From RUG12461 sp045661345 (GTDB lineage Bacteria; Bacillota; Clostridia; Lachnospirales; Lachnospiraceae), in contig JAZRFM010000033.1 of NCBI GenBank assembly GCA_045661345.1, positions 3,283 through 67,282 of the forward strand: a DNA stretch of 64,000 bases. The letters run 5' to 3'. The position numbers were made by a program, and so were the translations under genes. Below, in pieces: positions 8,184 to 17,103 of this stretch (position 1 is its first letter; each line of letters opens with the position of its first letter). Under the pieces are notes generated by a model, which ran no database searches, had not been told where the DNA came from, and worked only from the letters and a program-made list of their open reading frames with translations.

Positions 8184-10649
8184 TTATACAACCCCCTCAT
8201 ATTCTAGTATCACATTTATTTCTTCAAATGTGCGTGGAACGTAGTAATTACAGTAATCTCTTTTCTCAAGCTTTTTTAGCATTGCCTTATACGAATTAGA
8301 CTGAAGTAATGTAGAATTTGTTTCCATCAAGAAACTCATGTCAAAAAAAAGATTGCATGTACTCCTTATATAGTTATAAAAGACCTCGCAAATAAAAGGC
8401 GAAAAAACAATATATCTACTTTCAGCACAATTATTTCCGTATAATTCTTCAAAACTGCCGATTGTTATAAAGCCCTCCCTTTCATAAATATCAATCTCAC
8501 TCTCATCACATCTAATAATCACAAGATCTCCAGTCATCTTTTTTATCTTATTAATAACTTCTAATATATTTAGAAAGAAATGCTTCGATAAAAAATCACC
8601 TTCGTAAAAAACGAAAATATTGCCCCTAATTACTTTCCCAGCAATATTCGTCCATTTCGGCATAACAGTAATCGGAAAATCTATTCTGTCAATATTCTGA
8701 ACGATTGATCGGTCTATAAATGATAACTCACTTATGTTTTTATAAAATAGTTTTTTTTCATCACTATCGCATTCTGTTGTTTTTTCTCGTGGAATATCTC
8801 GCACGTATGATGTATACTTGGCATCGTCAAGAATATGAATTCTTATATCTATAGTGTTAAAAGTACATAACGATTTATAAAAATGCATAATCGTTTCATC
8901 ATATTCAAAAATAAACAAGTCGCTATATCTATCATCCCCCAAATCAGTTAATGAAATATCACCTATATCCTCAATCTCTATCATATTTCTAAAGCGTTCA
9001 GCGCTAAGGACGCCGTTGAAGCTCTTATTAACCACCACAATCAAATCTACAGCAACACTTTTGTTAAGTCTGCTCACTACACCTTTCATAAACTGAATCT
9101 GATAATCATTCCTACATACAAACAAAACACTTCTTTCATTAAAACTTTCGCCTTCCTTATTTTCTCTTTTAAGCCAGTCACTAATCAAATTGCACGCATA
9201 TGATATAGGCTGTCCATAGTCAATATGACATGTCAAGTCATTAAATAAAGAGTATTTCAACATCTGAGTAACATGTTTCAGAAATGCTCTTTTTTGTGTC
9301 TCTGTATATCCGTATAGCAATGCCTCCTTAGCAACACGCTCCGTTTGATTCTTTTCTTCAATCTCATAGGTACATTTCTTTCCACGTAATTGAGAATAAC
9401 CCAACATTAATACGGGCTTCTCCCTTATCAGCGAAATATAAGCACATTGCGAAACAATAGTTACACAAAGGTCTGCCACGTCAATCAATTCGTTAATATC
9501 AGAATCTCCCACCCAAGTAGTACTACTGCTATATCTACTATCGAGGCATTCCCCTACTCTAACCATCATCTGATGCGGCTTATAGATATAATTCCAATGA
9601 TTTTTTTTACACAATTTTTCCAAATATAACCCCGCATCGTCACTGTCAGTAAAAAATGGAGAATGGTATTTCCTACTTTTTTCTGTATATGGCTTAATCC
9701 CTGATTCATAATCATTTTGTCCAAAATAAACAACTATAGGTCTATTCGGAATATAGTGTTCTTTAAATCTTTCAAGAATGTCTGTTTTTATTTGAGTTCT
9801 TCTATTCAACTTCGATTCTTTTAGGTATGCCAACACCTCCTTAGCATTTTCCAATTCCTTTTCATTTATTTCTTTCTGCATGAAATCTTCATAGTTTATA
9901 GAGACAAGGCTTTCGCCCATCTGTCCACCTTCCTCGATTGCAAATGTTCCGGGTATTGACCCAAATTCCATATATACGACCTTTATTTTTTTTTCATCAC
10001 AAATTTCTTGTAAAAAACTGTGACCCGCAAAAAACTCACACCATAAAATGACTAATTCAGGATTAAAATGATTTAAAAAATAAATGTAGTAAATATATAG
10101 CCAATAGACCAGACCTTTCGCATAATTTCTTCCCATATCCTTATGTCTTTCTTCAACCTTCTTACAATGCTGAATCAAATAGGGTTTACTATCAATCAGG
10201 TTCTCAACATATACAGGAATATCCAAGTCAACATTCTTTGAATAGCATCCCAGCGAGAAAGTATACGGTAGTGTATAGTAATTAAAGTCAACAAGATTTA
10301 CAGCTTCACTATTGCGAATCCCCGACGCATGAGATATCATCATCATCTCACATGGATAAATACTTTCACTAATCTGATTAAGATATGCACAAACGCCCTT
10401 ATCAAATGCTAAAATATGCCCCGAGAAAACAATCTTTTTTTTATTGCTCGGTATAACGCTTGAAAACTTATCAATCTCTCTTTCCCAGATATAACTAAAG
10501 TCTTCCCAAGACGTTTTCTTGTTTTGGTATACTCCATGACGTAGCACTTTTCTATTAATAAACTGCATAAAAGGCAATACATGCATCTTTTTACTTAATA
10601 CATATAGTTTTTCTTTTGTAGAGTAACCTCTCCACGTAGTTCTATCCAT
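8184..10649 (-). CDS. Large two-domain capsule-type glycosyltransferase
   Basis: 821 residues. The N-terminal ~480 residues resemble capsule polysaccharide synthesis enzymes: FDKGVCAYL, VILWCEFFAGHSF, YMEFGSIPGTF, a VVYFGQND step and a late CVTIVSQCAY strand. A linker near residue 490 leads to a ~330-residue second domain that begins 'SVLFVCRND' and looks like a second Rossmann-type nucleotide-sugar fold I cannot name. The N-terminal half is paralogous to the partial gene at 1-917. GGGGGT lies upstream of the ATG. No signal peptide or membrane span is seen, so it should act on the cytosolic face. It is the first recognisable gene of the locus. Confidence 0.65.
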   Translation of the reverse strand: MDRTTWRGYSTKEKLYVLSKKMHVLPFMQFINRKVLRHGVYQNKKTSWEDFSYIWEREIDKFSSVIPSNKKKIVFSGHILAFDKGVCAYLNQISESIYPCEMMMISHASGIRNSEAVNLVDFNYYTLPYTFSLGCYSKNVDLDIPVYVENLIDSKPYLIQHCKKVEERHKDMGRNYAKGLVYWLYIYYIYFLNHFNPELVILWCEFFAGHSFLQEICDEKKIKVVYMEFGSIPGTFAIEEGGQMGESLVSINYEDFMQKEINEKELENAKEVLAYLKESKLNRRTQIKTDILERFKEHYIPNRPIVVYFGQNDYESGIKPYTEKSRKYHSPFFTDSDDAGLYLEKLCKKNHWNYIYKPHQMMVRVGECLDSRYSSSTTWVGDSDINELIDVADLCVTIVSQCAYISLIREKPVLMLGYSQLRGKKCTYEIEEKNQTERVAKEALLYGYTETQKRAFLKHVTQMLKYSLFNDLTCHIDYGQPISYACNLISDWLKRENKEGESFNERSVLFVCRNDYQIQFMKGVVSRLNKSVAVDLIVVVNKSFNGVLSAERFRNMIEIEDIGDISLTDLGDDRYSDLFIFEYDETIMHFYKSLCTFNTIDIRIHILDDAKYTSYVRDIPREKTTECDSDEKKLFYKNISELSFIDRSIVQNIDRIDFPITVMPKWTNIAGKVIRGNIFVFYEGDFLSKHFFLNILEVINKIKKMTGDLVIIRCDESEIDIYEREGFITIGSFEELYGNNCAESRYIVFSPFICEVFYNYIRSTCNLFFDMSFLMETNSTLLQSNSYKAMLKKLEKRDYCNYYVPRTFEEINVILEYEGVV

Positions 10650-11321
10650 GTTACTTACCCCCGTATTCCATTTTTTCTTACATATGACCTTAAATCCGCA
10701 CTATAGTCTCTCAACAGACCACTAAATCAGAAAGCAATCCGGTGTCGACAATGATATCTACACCTCAACCGATAAGGGAACCGCACAAAAGATCCTGTCG
10801 ATCTCATGGTTCTGAATGCTCAATCCTGACAGAGACATTCGACATACAGGAGACCACCGTTAACTCAAAAAAATAGCAAGAACTGCTGAAGAATCGAGAC
10901 TATCGAGTGCGACAGACTATTCCTTCGAGGACTCGGGGTCAACAAGTAGCATTTTAGACAATATAATTCGGATTTTAGGTCATAGGCGTATGACTCACCA
11001 AACTTTTTCCTCGAACACGGTTTGCTAAAATAGACGCTCTTATAGCTGTCGTGTCGATGTCGTGTGGCAAATTCACTTTCCAAATGCATTGGCATCTACT
11101 CAACCCGCATCACAAGCAACCAAAGCATCTGGAATGTCAGGTGTATTAACGCTATCTATTTAGGAGATTGTAGCTAATCAACGAGACCGCTTCCCCGGAA
11201 AGAACCCCAGAAATGCCTGCGGATGTTTTAGCCACTATGTAACGCAAACCGTATCCTCTGTAGTGTTCGGATTTTCATAGCAAAGACGCCTCGTATTAGA
11301 CCCATATCAGATAAACCATTC
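10650..11321. other. Gene-poor, decayed region upstream of the capsule locus
   Basis: About 670 bases without a credible gene. All six frames are broken by stops; the longest open stretch (76 codons, 10865-11095, minus) has no ribosome binding site or recognisable family. The IS630-family element sits at its right edge. The stretch looks like degraded coding or mobile-element DNA, but I cannot name its source. Confidence 0.45.
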
Positions 11322-11352
11322 TAGTATAGCCCTTTCCAATTAACTATACATT
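11321..11352 (+). repeat. Left terminal inverted repeat of the IS630-family element
   Basis: Starts CTAGTATAGCCCTTTCC and runs into the 3' end of the transposase gene (stop at 11344). Matches the complement of 12576-12607 at 26 of 32 positions. Confidence 0.85.
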
Positions 11353-12606
11353 TTCGAAAAGAGTATTAACCTGAACCTTCTCAGATGGGTCGATATCATC
11401 GAGATGCCAACTCCATTTGTACACGATTGGATCAGCGTTTATCTCTTCGAAATATTTGTATATTCGGCTGACAAGTTCATCCTTTGTTTGTACACGTATT
11501 CCTTTCAGAACTTGTTTTGTCATCTTGCTAAAAAAACCTTCAACAAGGTTAAGCCATGAAGCATGCTTTGGCGTAAATACAAATTCAAATCGATTCGGAA
11601 CGGATGCAACATATTCCTGGACTTTTTCAGATTTATGCACCCTGAGATTGTCTAAAATCAGGCGTATTTTATCGCCCTGTGGATATTTTGAGTCAAGTAT
11701 TTTTAAAAACTCGATATAGTCATCGCTGTTATGTGTATCCTTTACCAGCGGTATTGCTTCTCCGGTTTGCAGGTCTATTCCTGCAAGTAATGATACCGTA
11801 CCGAGACGTTTATATTCATAGTCTCGTTTAATGACACCATTTTCTTCAGATGGCATTAGATCCTCAGCAACATTTGCTATTGCCTGTATGCCTGGTTTTT
11901 CATCGTACGACAATACATGAGTGATCTGTCCATCTCCATAGGAAATGAGATTGCCGTCCTCATCAAACTGCATGGCCAGCTGCTTATATACCAAGAGTAC
12001 ATTATGCATCTTCTGGTCAAAATATGGATCCCGTCTTTCACAATAGTACTGGATCCGAAAAGGCTTGATGTTGCTTTTGTTCAGAATTTTATAAATACCG
12101 GATTCAGTTATGGTAGAGAGTCTTTCGTAGCCGGCTTCCTTGGCATGAGATCTTATATGCTTTGTGAGGGAACTTGTAGTCCATGTTTCTGATGCATATC
12201 CAAGATCCTTAGGTTTCATACATGCCACGCTTATAAGCCATGTACGTGCCTCGCCGGTGATTTCTTCTTTTCGGCCTCGGCCTTCACTTACACTTAGCAG
12301 ATTTTCTAGCGAATCTTCCGGTGTACGCTGACGGTATTTCTTTATCCAGAGCTCAGCGGTATGGCGGCTGATACCTAATTCATCAGCTATATCGGAGGCG
12401 GATTTGCCTTGCTCCTTAAGCAACAGTATTTGTGCCCGCTGAGCTATTAAAACAGGAGTCATCCCTGACTTCGCAAGTTTTTCTAATGTACTTCTGTGTT
12501 CGGGATCTATTACAAATTTCATATAGATATACCATCCTTCATTTGATATATCTATATGATATCATAAAAGTCATGAATGTACAACTAATTAGAAAGTACT
12601 ATACTA
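11322..12606 (-). mobile_element. IS630-family insertion sequence with terminal inverted repeats
   Basis: The two ends (11321-11352 and 12576-12607) are inverted repeats matching at 26 of 32 positions, both beginning CTAGTATAG. IS630-type elements insert at TA, often within CTAG, and duplicate the TA; both flanks here read CTA/TAG, which fits. The single transposase gene fills almost the whole element, so it looks complete. Confidence 0.85.
11344..12522 (-). CDS. IS630-family transposase
   Basis: 392 residues. An N-terminal helix-turn-helix (SASDIADELGISRHT) is followed by a winged-helix linker, then a DDE catalytic core: SYDEKPG (first Asp), LILDNLRVHKS (second Asp) and HASWLNLVEGFF (Glu). 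All three acidic residues are present and there is no frameshift, so the enzyme should be active. It catalyses cut-and-paste movement into TA sites. It belongs to the subgroup of ~390 residues with a long central insert between the first and second Asp. Confidence 0.95.
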   Translation of the reverse strand: MKFVIDPEHRSTLEKLAKSGMTPVLIAQRAQILLLKEQGKSASDIADELGISRHTAELWIKKYRQRTPEDSLENLLSVSEGRGRKEEITGEARTWLISVACMKPKDLGYASETWTTSSLTKHIRSHAKEAGYERLSTITESGIYKILNKSNIKPFRIQYYCERRDPYFDQKMHNVLLVYKQLAMQFDEDGNLISYGDGQITHVLSYDEKPGIQAIANVAEDLMPSEENGVIKRDYEYKRLGTVSLLAGIDLQTGEAIPLVKDTHNSDDYIEFLKILDSKYPQGDKIRLILDNLRVHKSEKVQEYVASVPNRFEFVFTPKHASWLNLVEGFFSKMTKQVLKGIRVQTKDELVSRIYKYFEEINADPIVYKWSWHLDDIDPSEKVQVNTLFENV

Positions 12607-12607
12607 G
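12576..12607 (-). repeat. Right terminal inverted repeat of the IS630-family element
   Basis: Read on the minus strand it starts CTAGTATAGTACTTTCT and lies about 50 bases upstream of the transposase start. It pairs with 11321-11352. Confidence 0.85.
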
Positions 12608-12764
12608 GTCTCGGCTGTGTTATATCCCATATCAAAAAATCAGTCAAAAAACTTCCGGCATAAGATACCTTCATCACTTACATCGGGGACTGGTGCCGCT
12701 TTATTATCTTGATTTTTGATCACGAGTCTCTCTCCACCAGCAACACACAGCCGTTGCCCAACGA

Positions 12765-12785
12765 TGTAAAGTATGAAGTTGTTAA
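12765..12785 (+). repeat. Orphan, diverged copy of the TA-module inverted repeat
   Basis: Reads TGTAAAGTATGAAGTTG followed by TTAA and matches 19 of 21 positions of the repeat that precedes both MNT/HEPN operons (17873-17898 and 19604-19629), in the same orientation. No toxin-antitoxin gene follows; instead the IS630 element and decayed DNA lie on that side. Seventeen bases beyond its TTTACA there is no usable -10 box. Confidence 0.7.
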
Positions 12786-12808
12786 CAGTTCAACGGCATC
12801 TATACTGT

Positions 12809-13825
12809 CTAACTTGTATGATAAATCCCTTCTATCATCCGCATTAGATTTACTGCATCCTCAATAGTTCCCTGGCTGATTGGTTCTCCCGATGCAACAG
12901 CATCATAGAATTCGCTCATCTCATAATCCCATGAACTATCTTCATCAAAGCACATCGTGTGTTCTATGGGCTTTCCAAGCCCACCCGTCTTCTGTTCCAA
13001 ATCTTTATGGTAATAGCTGAGTTTTTCCTCTCCATAACTGTTCGTAGAAGTGATCAAACCATTTAACGATGCCACTCCCTCTGTGCATATGAGATCCAAA
13101 CTGAACTTGTGTCTCCATTGGATCGCGCTCGAATGAAGCGATGCAACTTTTCCATCCGTCGTCCTGAGAATCGAAAAAGCAGAGTCCTCTGTGGGCATAT
13201 CTTTCCAGACAAGCTGATCCACCGTGCTTTGTATATCCGTAAATTCTCCGCAGAAATAATACATCAAATCCAGCATATGAATGCCCTGATCCAGCATGAT
13301 GCCTCCGCCGGAGATTTCCTTATCGTTCCTCCACTCCGTCTGAAAAGTCGAGGTGCCGGCCTTGCCATACACCCCACGCGCACAAACGATTTCTCCCAGT
13401 ATTCCTGAATCTATCAGCGCTTTCGCCTCTATGACAGAATTGTGATATCTGTGATTAAAGCCATACTTCAGTACTGTCCCCGAGCTACTCTCATATGCTT
13501 TTTTCATTCGAAGAGTATCTTCTATATTTCTTCCCGGCGGTTTCTCGCAGAATACCGACAGTCCCTTTTCCAGCGCATAACAGACGATATCCGGAATTAC
13601 TACGTTGTAAGTGCAGACAAATACCGCCTCTATATCCGATAAATCCAAGCATTTCTTCCAGTCTGTATACACGGGCACTTCGTACCCTTTCAGGCTTTGC
13701 TTGCAGGAATCGCATACCGAAACGACTTCATATCCGCCGTGTCTGTTCATCGCAGCATACCTGGTTTTCCCCATTCGTCCCATGCCGATGATGGCGGCAC
13801 GAATCGTCTTGCCTTGATTCATCAT
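12809..13825 (-). CDS. Gfo/Idh/MocA-family oxidoreductase
   Basis: 338 residues. The Rossmann motif IGMGRMGK (residues 13-20) and the EKPPGR motif that binds the nicotinamide ribose are intact, followed by the C-terminal beta-sheet domain with GGGIMLDQGIHMLDL. It probably oxidises or reduces a sugar or sugar nucleotide with NAD(P). It overlaps the methyltransferase gene by 4 bases (ATGA) and is the last gene of the five-gene operon starting at 17024. Substrate unknown. Confidence 0.88.
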   Translation of the reverse strand: MMNQGKTIRAAIIGMGRMGKTRYAAMNRHGGYEVVSVCDSCKQSLKGYEVPVYTDWKKCLDLSDIEAVFVCTYNVVIPDIVCYALEKGLSVFCEKPPGRNIEDTLRMKKAYESSSGTVLKYGFNHRYHNSVIEAKALIDSGILGEIVCARGVYGKAGTSTFQTEWRNDKEISGGGIMLDQGIHMLDLMYYFCGEFTDIQSTVDQLVWKDMPTEDSAFSILRTTDGKVASLHSSAIQWRHKFSLDLICTEGVASLNGLITSTNSYGEEKLSYYHKDLEQKTGGLGKPIEHTMCFDEDSSWDYEMSEFYDAVASGEPISQGTIEDAVNLMRMIEGIYHTS

Positions 13826-14790
13826 GACGCCCTCTTTCTGGCAATCAGTCTTACAAAAGAACTCAAGCCGTTTTTTTGCAGAAACTGTTGAAAATCCATC
13901 AGCATTCTCTCATCAGCTGTATCCATCAGATAACGCACAAACAGATTATCCTCTCCCAATCTTTCTACATTGCTTTTTACGACATTGATATCTCTAGTCC
14001 CGGGAGTGGTGATCTCCAGTAGCTCATACCCCGACATTTCCATTGCCATCTCCACCCCGCGTCTCGACGGTAGCAAAACATGCTCATAGGGATAGATATC
14101 ATCATTGCTCCCCTTTAATGTCAGCACATCGAATCCGCTTCCAAGCCTCGTATTAAGAACCAATATGCCGTGATCAGACAACGATTTCCGAAAATCGCGA
14201 AGCAGACTCAAAGGATTCGGCTCATGCTGTAATTGATTCATAGAAATAATGATATCTGCCTGATCTATCCCCACTGCTTCGTTTTCTTCTAGAAGCGGAG
14301 ACTCTCTTAATTCGTACTCCGACGTCATCGTGGTGCCTTTAATTTTATCGATAAATCCCTGATACTTATCCCCATAATCAATGATTTTAATATCGCTGTT
14401 TCTTCCCAGATATCTGTATGCCCTGTATTGAAGCCACCGTATATTCTCTTCGTACGCACTGTCTCGTATTTCTCTTATCAGATTTTGATAATGCCTGTCT
14501 TTTCTGAACTCCTTTAATTCCTCAAGATTTTTGTATTTCTGCATTGTATCATCATCTACAGGTACAAATATACTGTTGCAATCTCTGCATCTTAAATAAT
14601 CGATATTCCATATATCAAACACATAGCCTGTGTGATGTGATCCACAAATCGGACAAGGAGAATGCACTTTCGAAATGGGGTGCTCCAGTACAAACTTCAG
14701 TGCAATCTCTTTCTCCTTGTTTAGAACATGTGCGTCTCTGATCCTGTCGTCCATGCGCTTTTCTGCGTAATCATAAGCTCTGAGCATCAT
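13822..14790 (-). CDS. Zinc-ribbon class I SAM methyltransferase-like protein
   Basis: 322 residues. An N-terminal CPIC...CRDC zinc ribbon (about residues 43-69) precedes a Rossmann domain, the layout of sugar C-methyltransferase-type proteins. The SAM-binding loop reads IDYGDKYQG rather than the usual D-G-G-G, and the post-loop strand 'QADIISMNQLQHEPNP' matches the 'NVLEHV' position. A sugar or amino-acid methyltransferase is likely, but SAM binding may be altered. Its start is inside the end of the IMPase gene with GGAGGATT upstream. Confidence 0.68.
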   Translation of the reverse strand: MMLRAYDYAEKRMDDRIRDAHVLNKEKEIALKFVLEHPISKVHSPCPICGSHHTGYVFDIWNIDYLRCRDCNSIFVPVDDDTMQKYKNLEELKEFRKDRHYQNLIREIRDSAYEENIRWLQYRAYRYLGRNSDIKIIDYGDKYQGFIDKIKGTTMTSEYELRESPLLEENEAVGIDQADIIISMNQLQHEPNPLSLLRDFRKSLSDHGILVLNTRLGSGFDVLTLKGSNDDIYPYEHVLLPSRRGVEMAMEMSGYELLEITTPGTRDINVVKSNVERLGEDNLFVRYLMDTADERMLMDFQQFLQKNGLSSFVRLIARKRAS

Positions 14791-15544
14791 AATCCTCCAT
14801 CAGCTTATGATTGGCATAAACAAGGCAATGCACCTTGAAATCCTTCTGACGTTCAATCCTATATGAACATCCCGCTGCATTTGCGATTGCCACTGCCCCG
14901 GCAATATCCCACAGCATAATCCCATCTTCTTCATATACATCAATCTTTCCGCATGGTACATATGTTGCCATGATAGCTGCTGCTCCCAGCATGCGCACTT
15001 TCTTAAAAAGCTGTGTCCGTCTTATATAGGGCTTGAGACTGTCTTCATCATAAGCTCGTTTTACCGGGAATCCGGTAGCAAGCACTGCCTGATCTATATA
15101 CTCTGTAGCGGATGGCTGAAGCTCTCGATCATTCGCATATGCACCCATTCCAATTTCCCCAAAGTAGAGCTCCTCTGGCATAAAACGGTATACGACTCCC
15201 AGTACCGGTTTGTCCTTTTCCCACAGCGCAATCGATACACAGGCAAGGTCATCCAAGCCCCTGTAATAATTCATTGTGCCGTCCAACGGGTCGACGATCC
15301 AGCATCTCTCGTTCTCCGTGTCAACACTCCCGTCTTGTAGTCCACATTCCTCCGACAATATGGGAATCCCTGTTTTCCCAAGAACATCCAGAATAATCTT
15401 TTCACTCATTTTGTCTGACGAGAGTTTGATATCCTTTCCAATCATCGAATCTACACGAACGTCTTCCTTTTTCCGGAGAAATGCACCGGCCTTTCTAGCC
15501 GCCTTTATTGCAAGGTTCAGCTCTTTACTCATTTCCTGCTTCAT
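14771..15544 (-). CDS. Inositol monophosphatase-family sugar phosphatase
   Basis: 257 residues, standard IMPase length. It has the metal-binding motifs SEECG, IVDPLDGTMNY and LWDIAGA, so a Mg-dependent phosphomonoesterase fold is certain. In this operon, after a SIS isomerase and a phosphoglycerate-dehydrogenase-like enzyme, it more likely dephosphorylates a sugar or sugar acid than myo-inositol phosphate. It overlaps the upstream gene by 4 bases. Confidence 0.9.
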   Translation of the reverse strand: MKQEMSKELNLAIKAARKAGAFLRKKEDVRVDSMIGKDIKLSSDKMSEKIILDVLGKTGIPILSEECGLQDGSVDTENERCWIVDPLDGTMNYYRGLDDLACVSIALWEKDKPVLGVVYRFMPEELYFGEIGMGAYANDRELQPSATEYIDQAVLATGFPVKRAYDEDSLKPYIRRTQLFKKVRMLGAAAIMATYVPCGKIDVYEEDGIMLWDIAGAVAIANAAGCSYRIERQKDFKVHCLVYANHKLMEDYDAQSL

Positions 15545-16434
15545 AGTCCCAGATCCCGTATAATATTCTCAGAAGCTTCCAGTTCCATTGCCAGACGGCA
15601 TTCGCGTGTGTTGCTTGCTATATGAGGTGTCAGAACAGCATTTTCGCATTCAATCAATTTCCCCTTATATGGCTCCTCTGGGAACACATCCCCCCAGAAC
15701 CACGCTATGGTTCCACTCTGAAGTCCCTCGTATAGCGCAGTTTCATCTATTATAGCTCCTCTTGCACAGTTCAAAATCACACAGCCCGGTTTGCACTCTT
15801 CCAATCTTTCCCTTGTCAGAATTGTCTCTTTCCCTGCTGCATGGAGTGTTATCACATCCACTGTTCTCAGCGTCTCCTCGATGCTTTCTATCGATACGTC
15901 AGGCTGAAACGGATCATATATCAAAGCATCCGCCCCCAGCATCCGAAGAAGTGCTGTCACCTTTTTCCCAATCCGTCCATATCCTATAACAAGTATTCTC
16001 TGTCCTCTCATCGAAACACCAAGCTGTTTTTTCCATTCACCATGGTGCAAATCTCTATTACAGGACACGATCCTGCGATTGATTGATAGGAGTGCACTGA
16101 TCGTCATTTCCGCCACTGCATCCGTTGGCGCATCAGGAGTATTGGACACCTTCACTCCATGTCTAACACATGCCTCCATATCTACGCTGTCCATCCCAAT
16201 GCCTATGCGCGCAACCGCCTTCAAATCCGGTGCTAAAGTCAGCACCTTTTCATTAATAGGCTCTAATCCAGCCAGAAGACCATCCGCTCCCTGTAGGTGC
16301 TTTATGATCTCATCCTCCGTCATTTTGCGCCGATACGGATTCTTTATGACCTCAATTCCTTTTTCTTCCAACAATCTCAGTGCAGCATCCCCCGCCTCTG
16401 CAAAGGTCGATGCGCCTACCACAACCTTCATCAA
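15541..16434 (-). CDS. D-2-hydroxyacid dehydrogenase (phosphoglycerate dehydrogenase-like)
   Basis: 297 residues. NAD-binding GYGRIGK lies mid-protein; the catalytic Arg is in NCARGAIIDE, and the catalytic His is in TPHIASNT. The protein lacks the C-terminal ACT domain of SerA, so it is the short form. Partners suggest oxidation of a phosphorylated sugar acid rather than serine synthesis; that is inference. It overlaps the SIS gene stop by 4 bases. Confidence 0.88.
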   Translation of the reverse strand: MMKVVVGASTFAEAGDAALRLLEEKGIEVIKNPYRRKMTEDEIIKHLQGADGLLAGLEPINEKVLTLAPDLKAVARIGIGMDSVDMEACVRHGVKVSNTPDAPTDAVAEMTISALLSINRRIVSCNRDLHHGEWKKQLGVSMRGQRILVIGYGRIGKKVTALLRMLGADALIYDPFQPDVSIESIEETLRTVDVITLHAAGKETILTRERLEECKPGCVILNCARGAIIDETALYEGLQSGTIAWFWGDVFPEEPYKGKLIECENAVLTPHIASNTRECRLAMELEASENIIRDLGL

Positions 16435-17024
16435 TGCCGGCCTCCTTTATACTTGTCCAAATACATATCAAGCCAGCAGTGTAACAATACTGCATGAGCT
16501 GACTCCACCATTCCATATGTCTGCAGTGGAATATAGAAGTTCAAGTCGCCTTTTTTTCGTGATTTGTTACCTTCACTCATGCCGGACAACGTGACAACAA
16601 AGGCACTCTTTTTTCTGCCCTCCTCAATGGCTCTTATGACGTTTGGCGAATTACCGGAAGAGGATATTGTAATCAGCATATCCTTATCCTTCATCATCTT
16701 GCTAATCCTATATGCAAAAACCTCCTCATATGAAAGGTCATTGCTGATGGCGGTAATATGAGATGTCTCTGATACGGTTTCCGTCAAAAAATCCGCATTC
16801 TGAAAGCAGTCATGAGACAAATGTTCCGCCATAGTAGCCGAAGCGCCGTTGCCGCAAAAAAAGAATACTCCCTCCACATCACGTCTCTTTTTGCTTTCCT
16901 CCACCCAGATTGTCAAAGCTGAGTCCGTATCCAATTTATTTCCGTTTTCATCTGTGCTTACAGCACGTCCCAAGCTTAATCTGATATCTTCAAAATACTG
17001 TCCTGCATAATTTGTGAAGCACAT
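16431..17024 (-). CDS. SIS-domain phosphosugar isomerase (GmhA-like)
   Basis: 197 residues from the ATG at 17024, chosen because GGGAGG lies 6 T bases upstream; a longer reading from 17054 would begin inside a hairpin. The SIS fold shows FFCGNGASATMAEH and ISSSGNSPNV, the phosphate-binding Ser/Thr loops of GmhA-type isomerases, and a late 'ESAHAVLLH' helix. It probably isomerises a ketose phosphate such as sedoheptulose-7-phosphate. It opens a tightly overlapping operon (16431 to 12809). Its ribosome binding site lies in the 3' arm of the hairpin at 17031-17070. Confidence 0.85.
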   Translation of the reverse strand: MCFTNYAGQYFEDIRLSLGRAVSTDENGNKLDTDSALTIWVEESKKRRDVEGVFFFCGNGASATMAEHLSHDCFQNADFLTETVSETSHITAISNDLSYEEVFAYRISKMMKDKDMLITISSSGNSPNVIRAIEEGRKKSAFVVTLSGMSEGNKSRKKGDLNFYIPLQTYGMVESAHAVLLHCWLDMYLDKYKGGRH

Positions 17025-17030
17025 AAAAAA

Positions 17031-17070
17031 CCTCCCACCATAAAGCAATTTCATACTTTACAGTGGGAGG
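17031..17070 (-). terminator. Hairpin terminating the MNT/HEPN operon and holding the SIS gene ribosome site
   Basis: On the minus strand two 15-base arms (CCTCCCACTGTAAAG and CTTTATGGTGGGAGG) pair with two mismatches around a 10-base loop and are followed by TTTTTT. This has the form of an intrinsic terminator 34 bases after the HEPN stop. The GGGAGG of the SIS gene lies in the second arm, so folding would also hide it. A near-identical copy is at 17975-18013. Confidence 0.75.
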
Positions 17071-17072
17071 TT
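17034..17072 (+). repeat. Left inverted repeat of MNT/HEPN cassette A
   Basis: Matches 17975-18013 at 38 of 39 positions. Its core CAATTTCATACTTTACAG is the reverse complement of the core in 17873-17898 on the other side of the cassette. Confidence 0.85.
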
Positions 17073-17103
17073 GAACTCCTGTAGCTATATACTTGATTAT
17101 GAT

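Noticed and set aside
10865..11095. 76-codon frame on the minus strand
   Set aside because: No ribosome site, no recognisable domain, and surrounded by stop-rich DNA.
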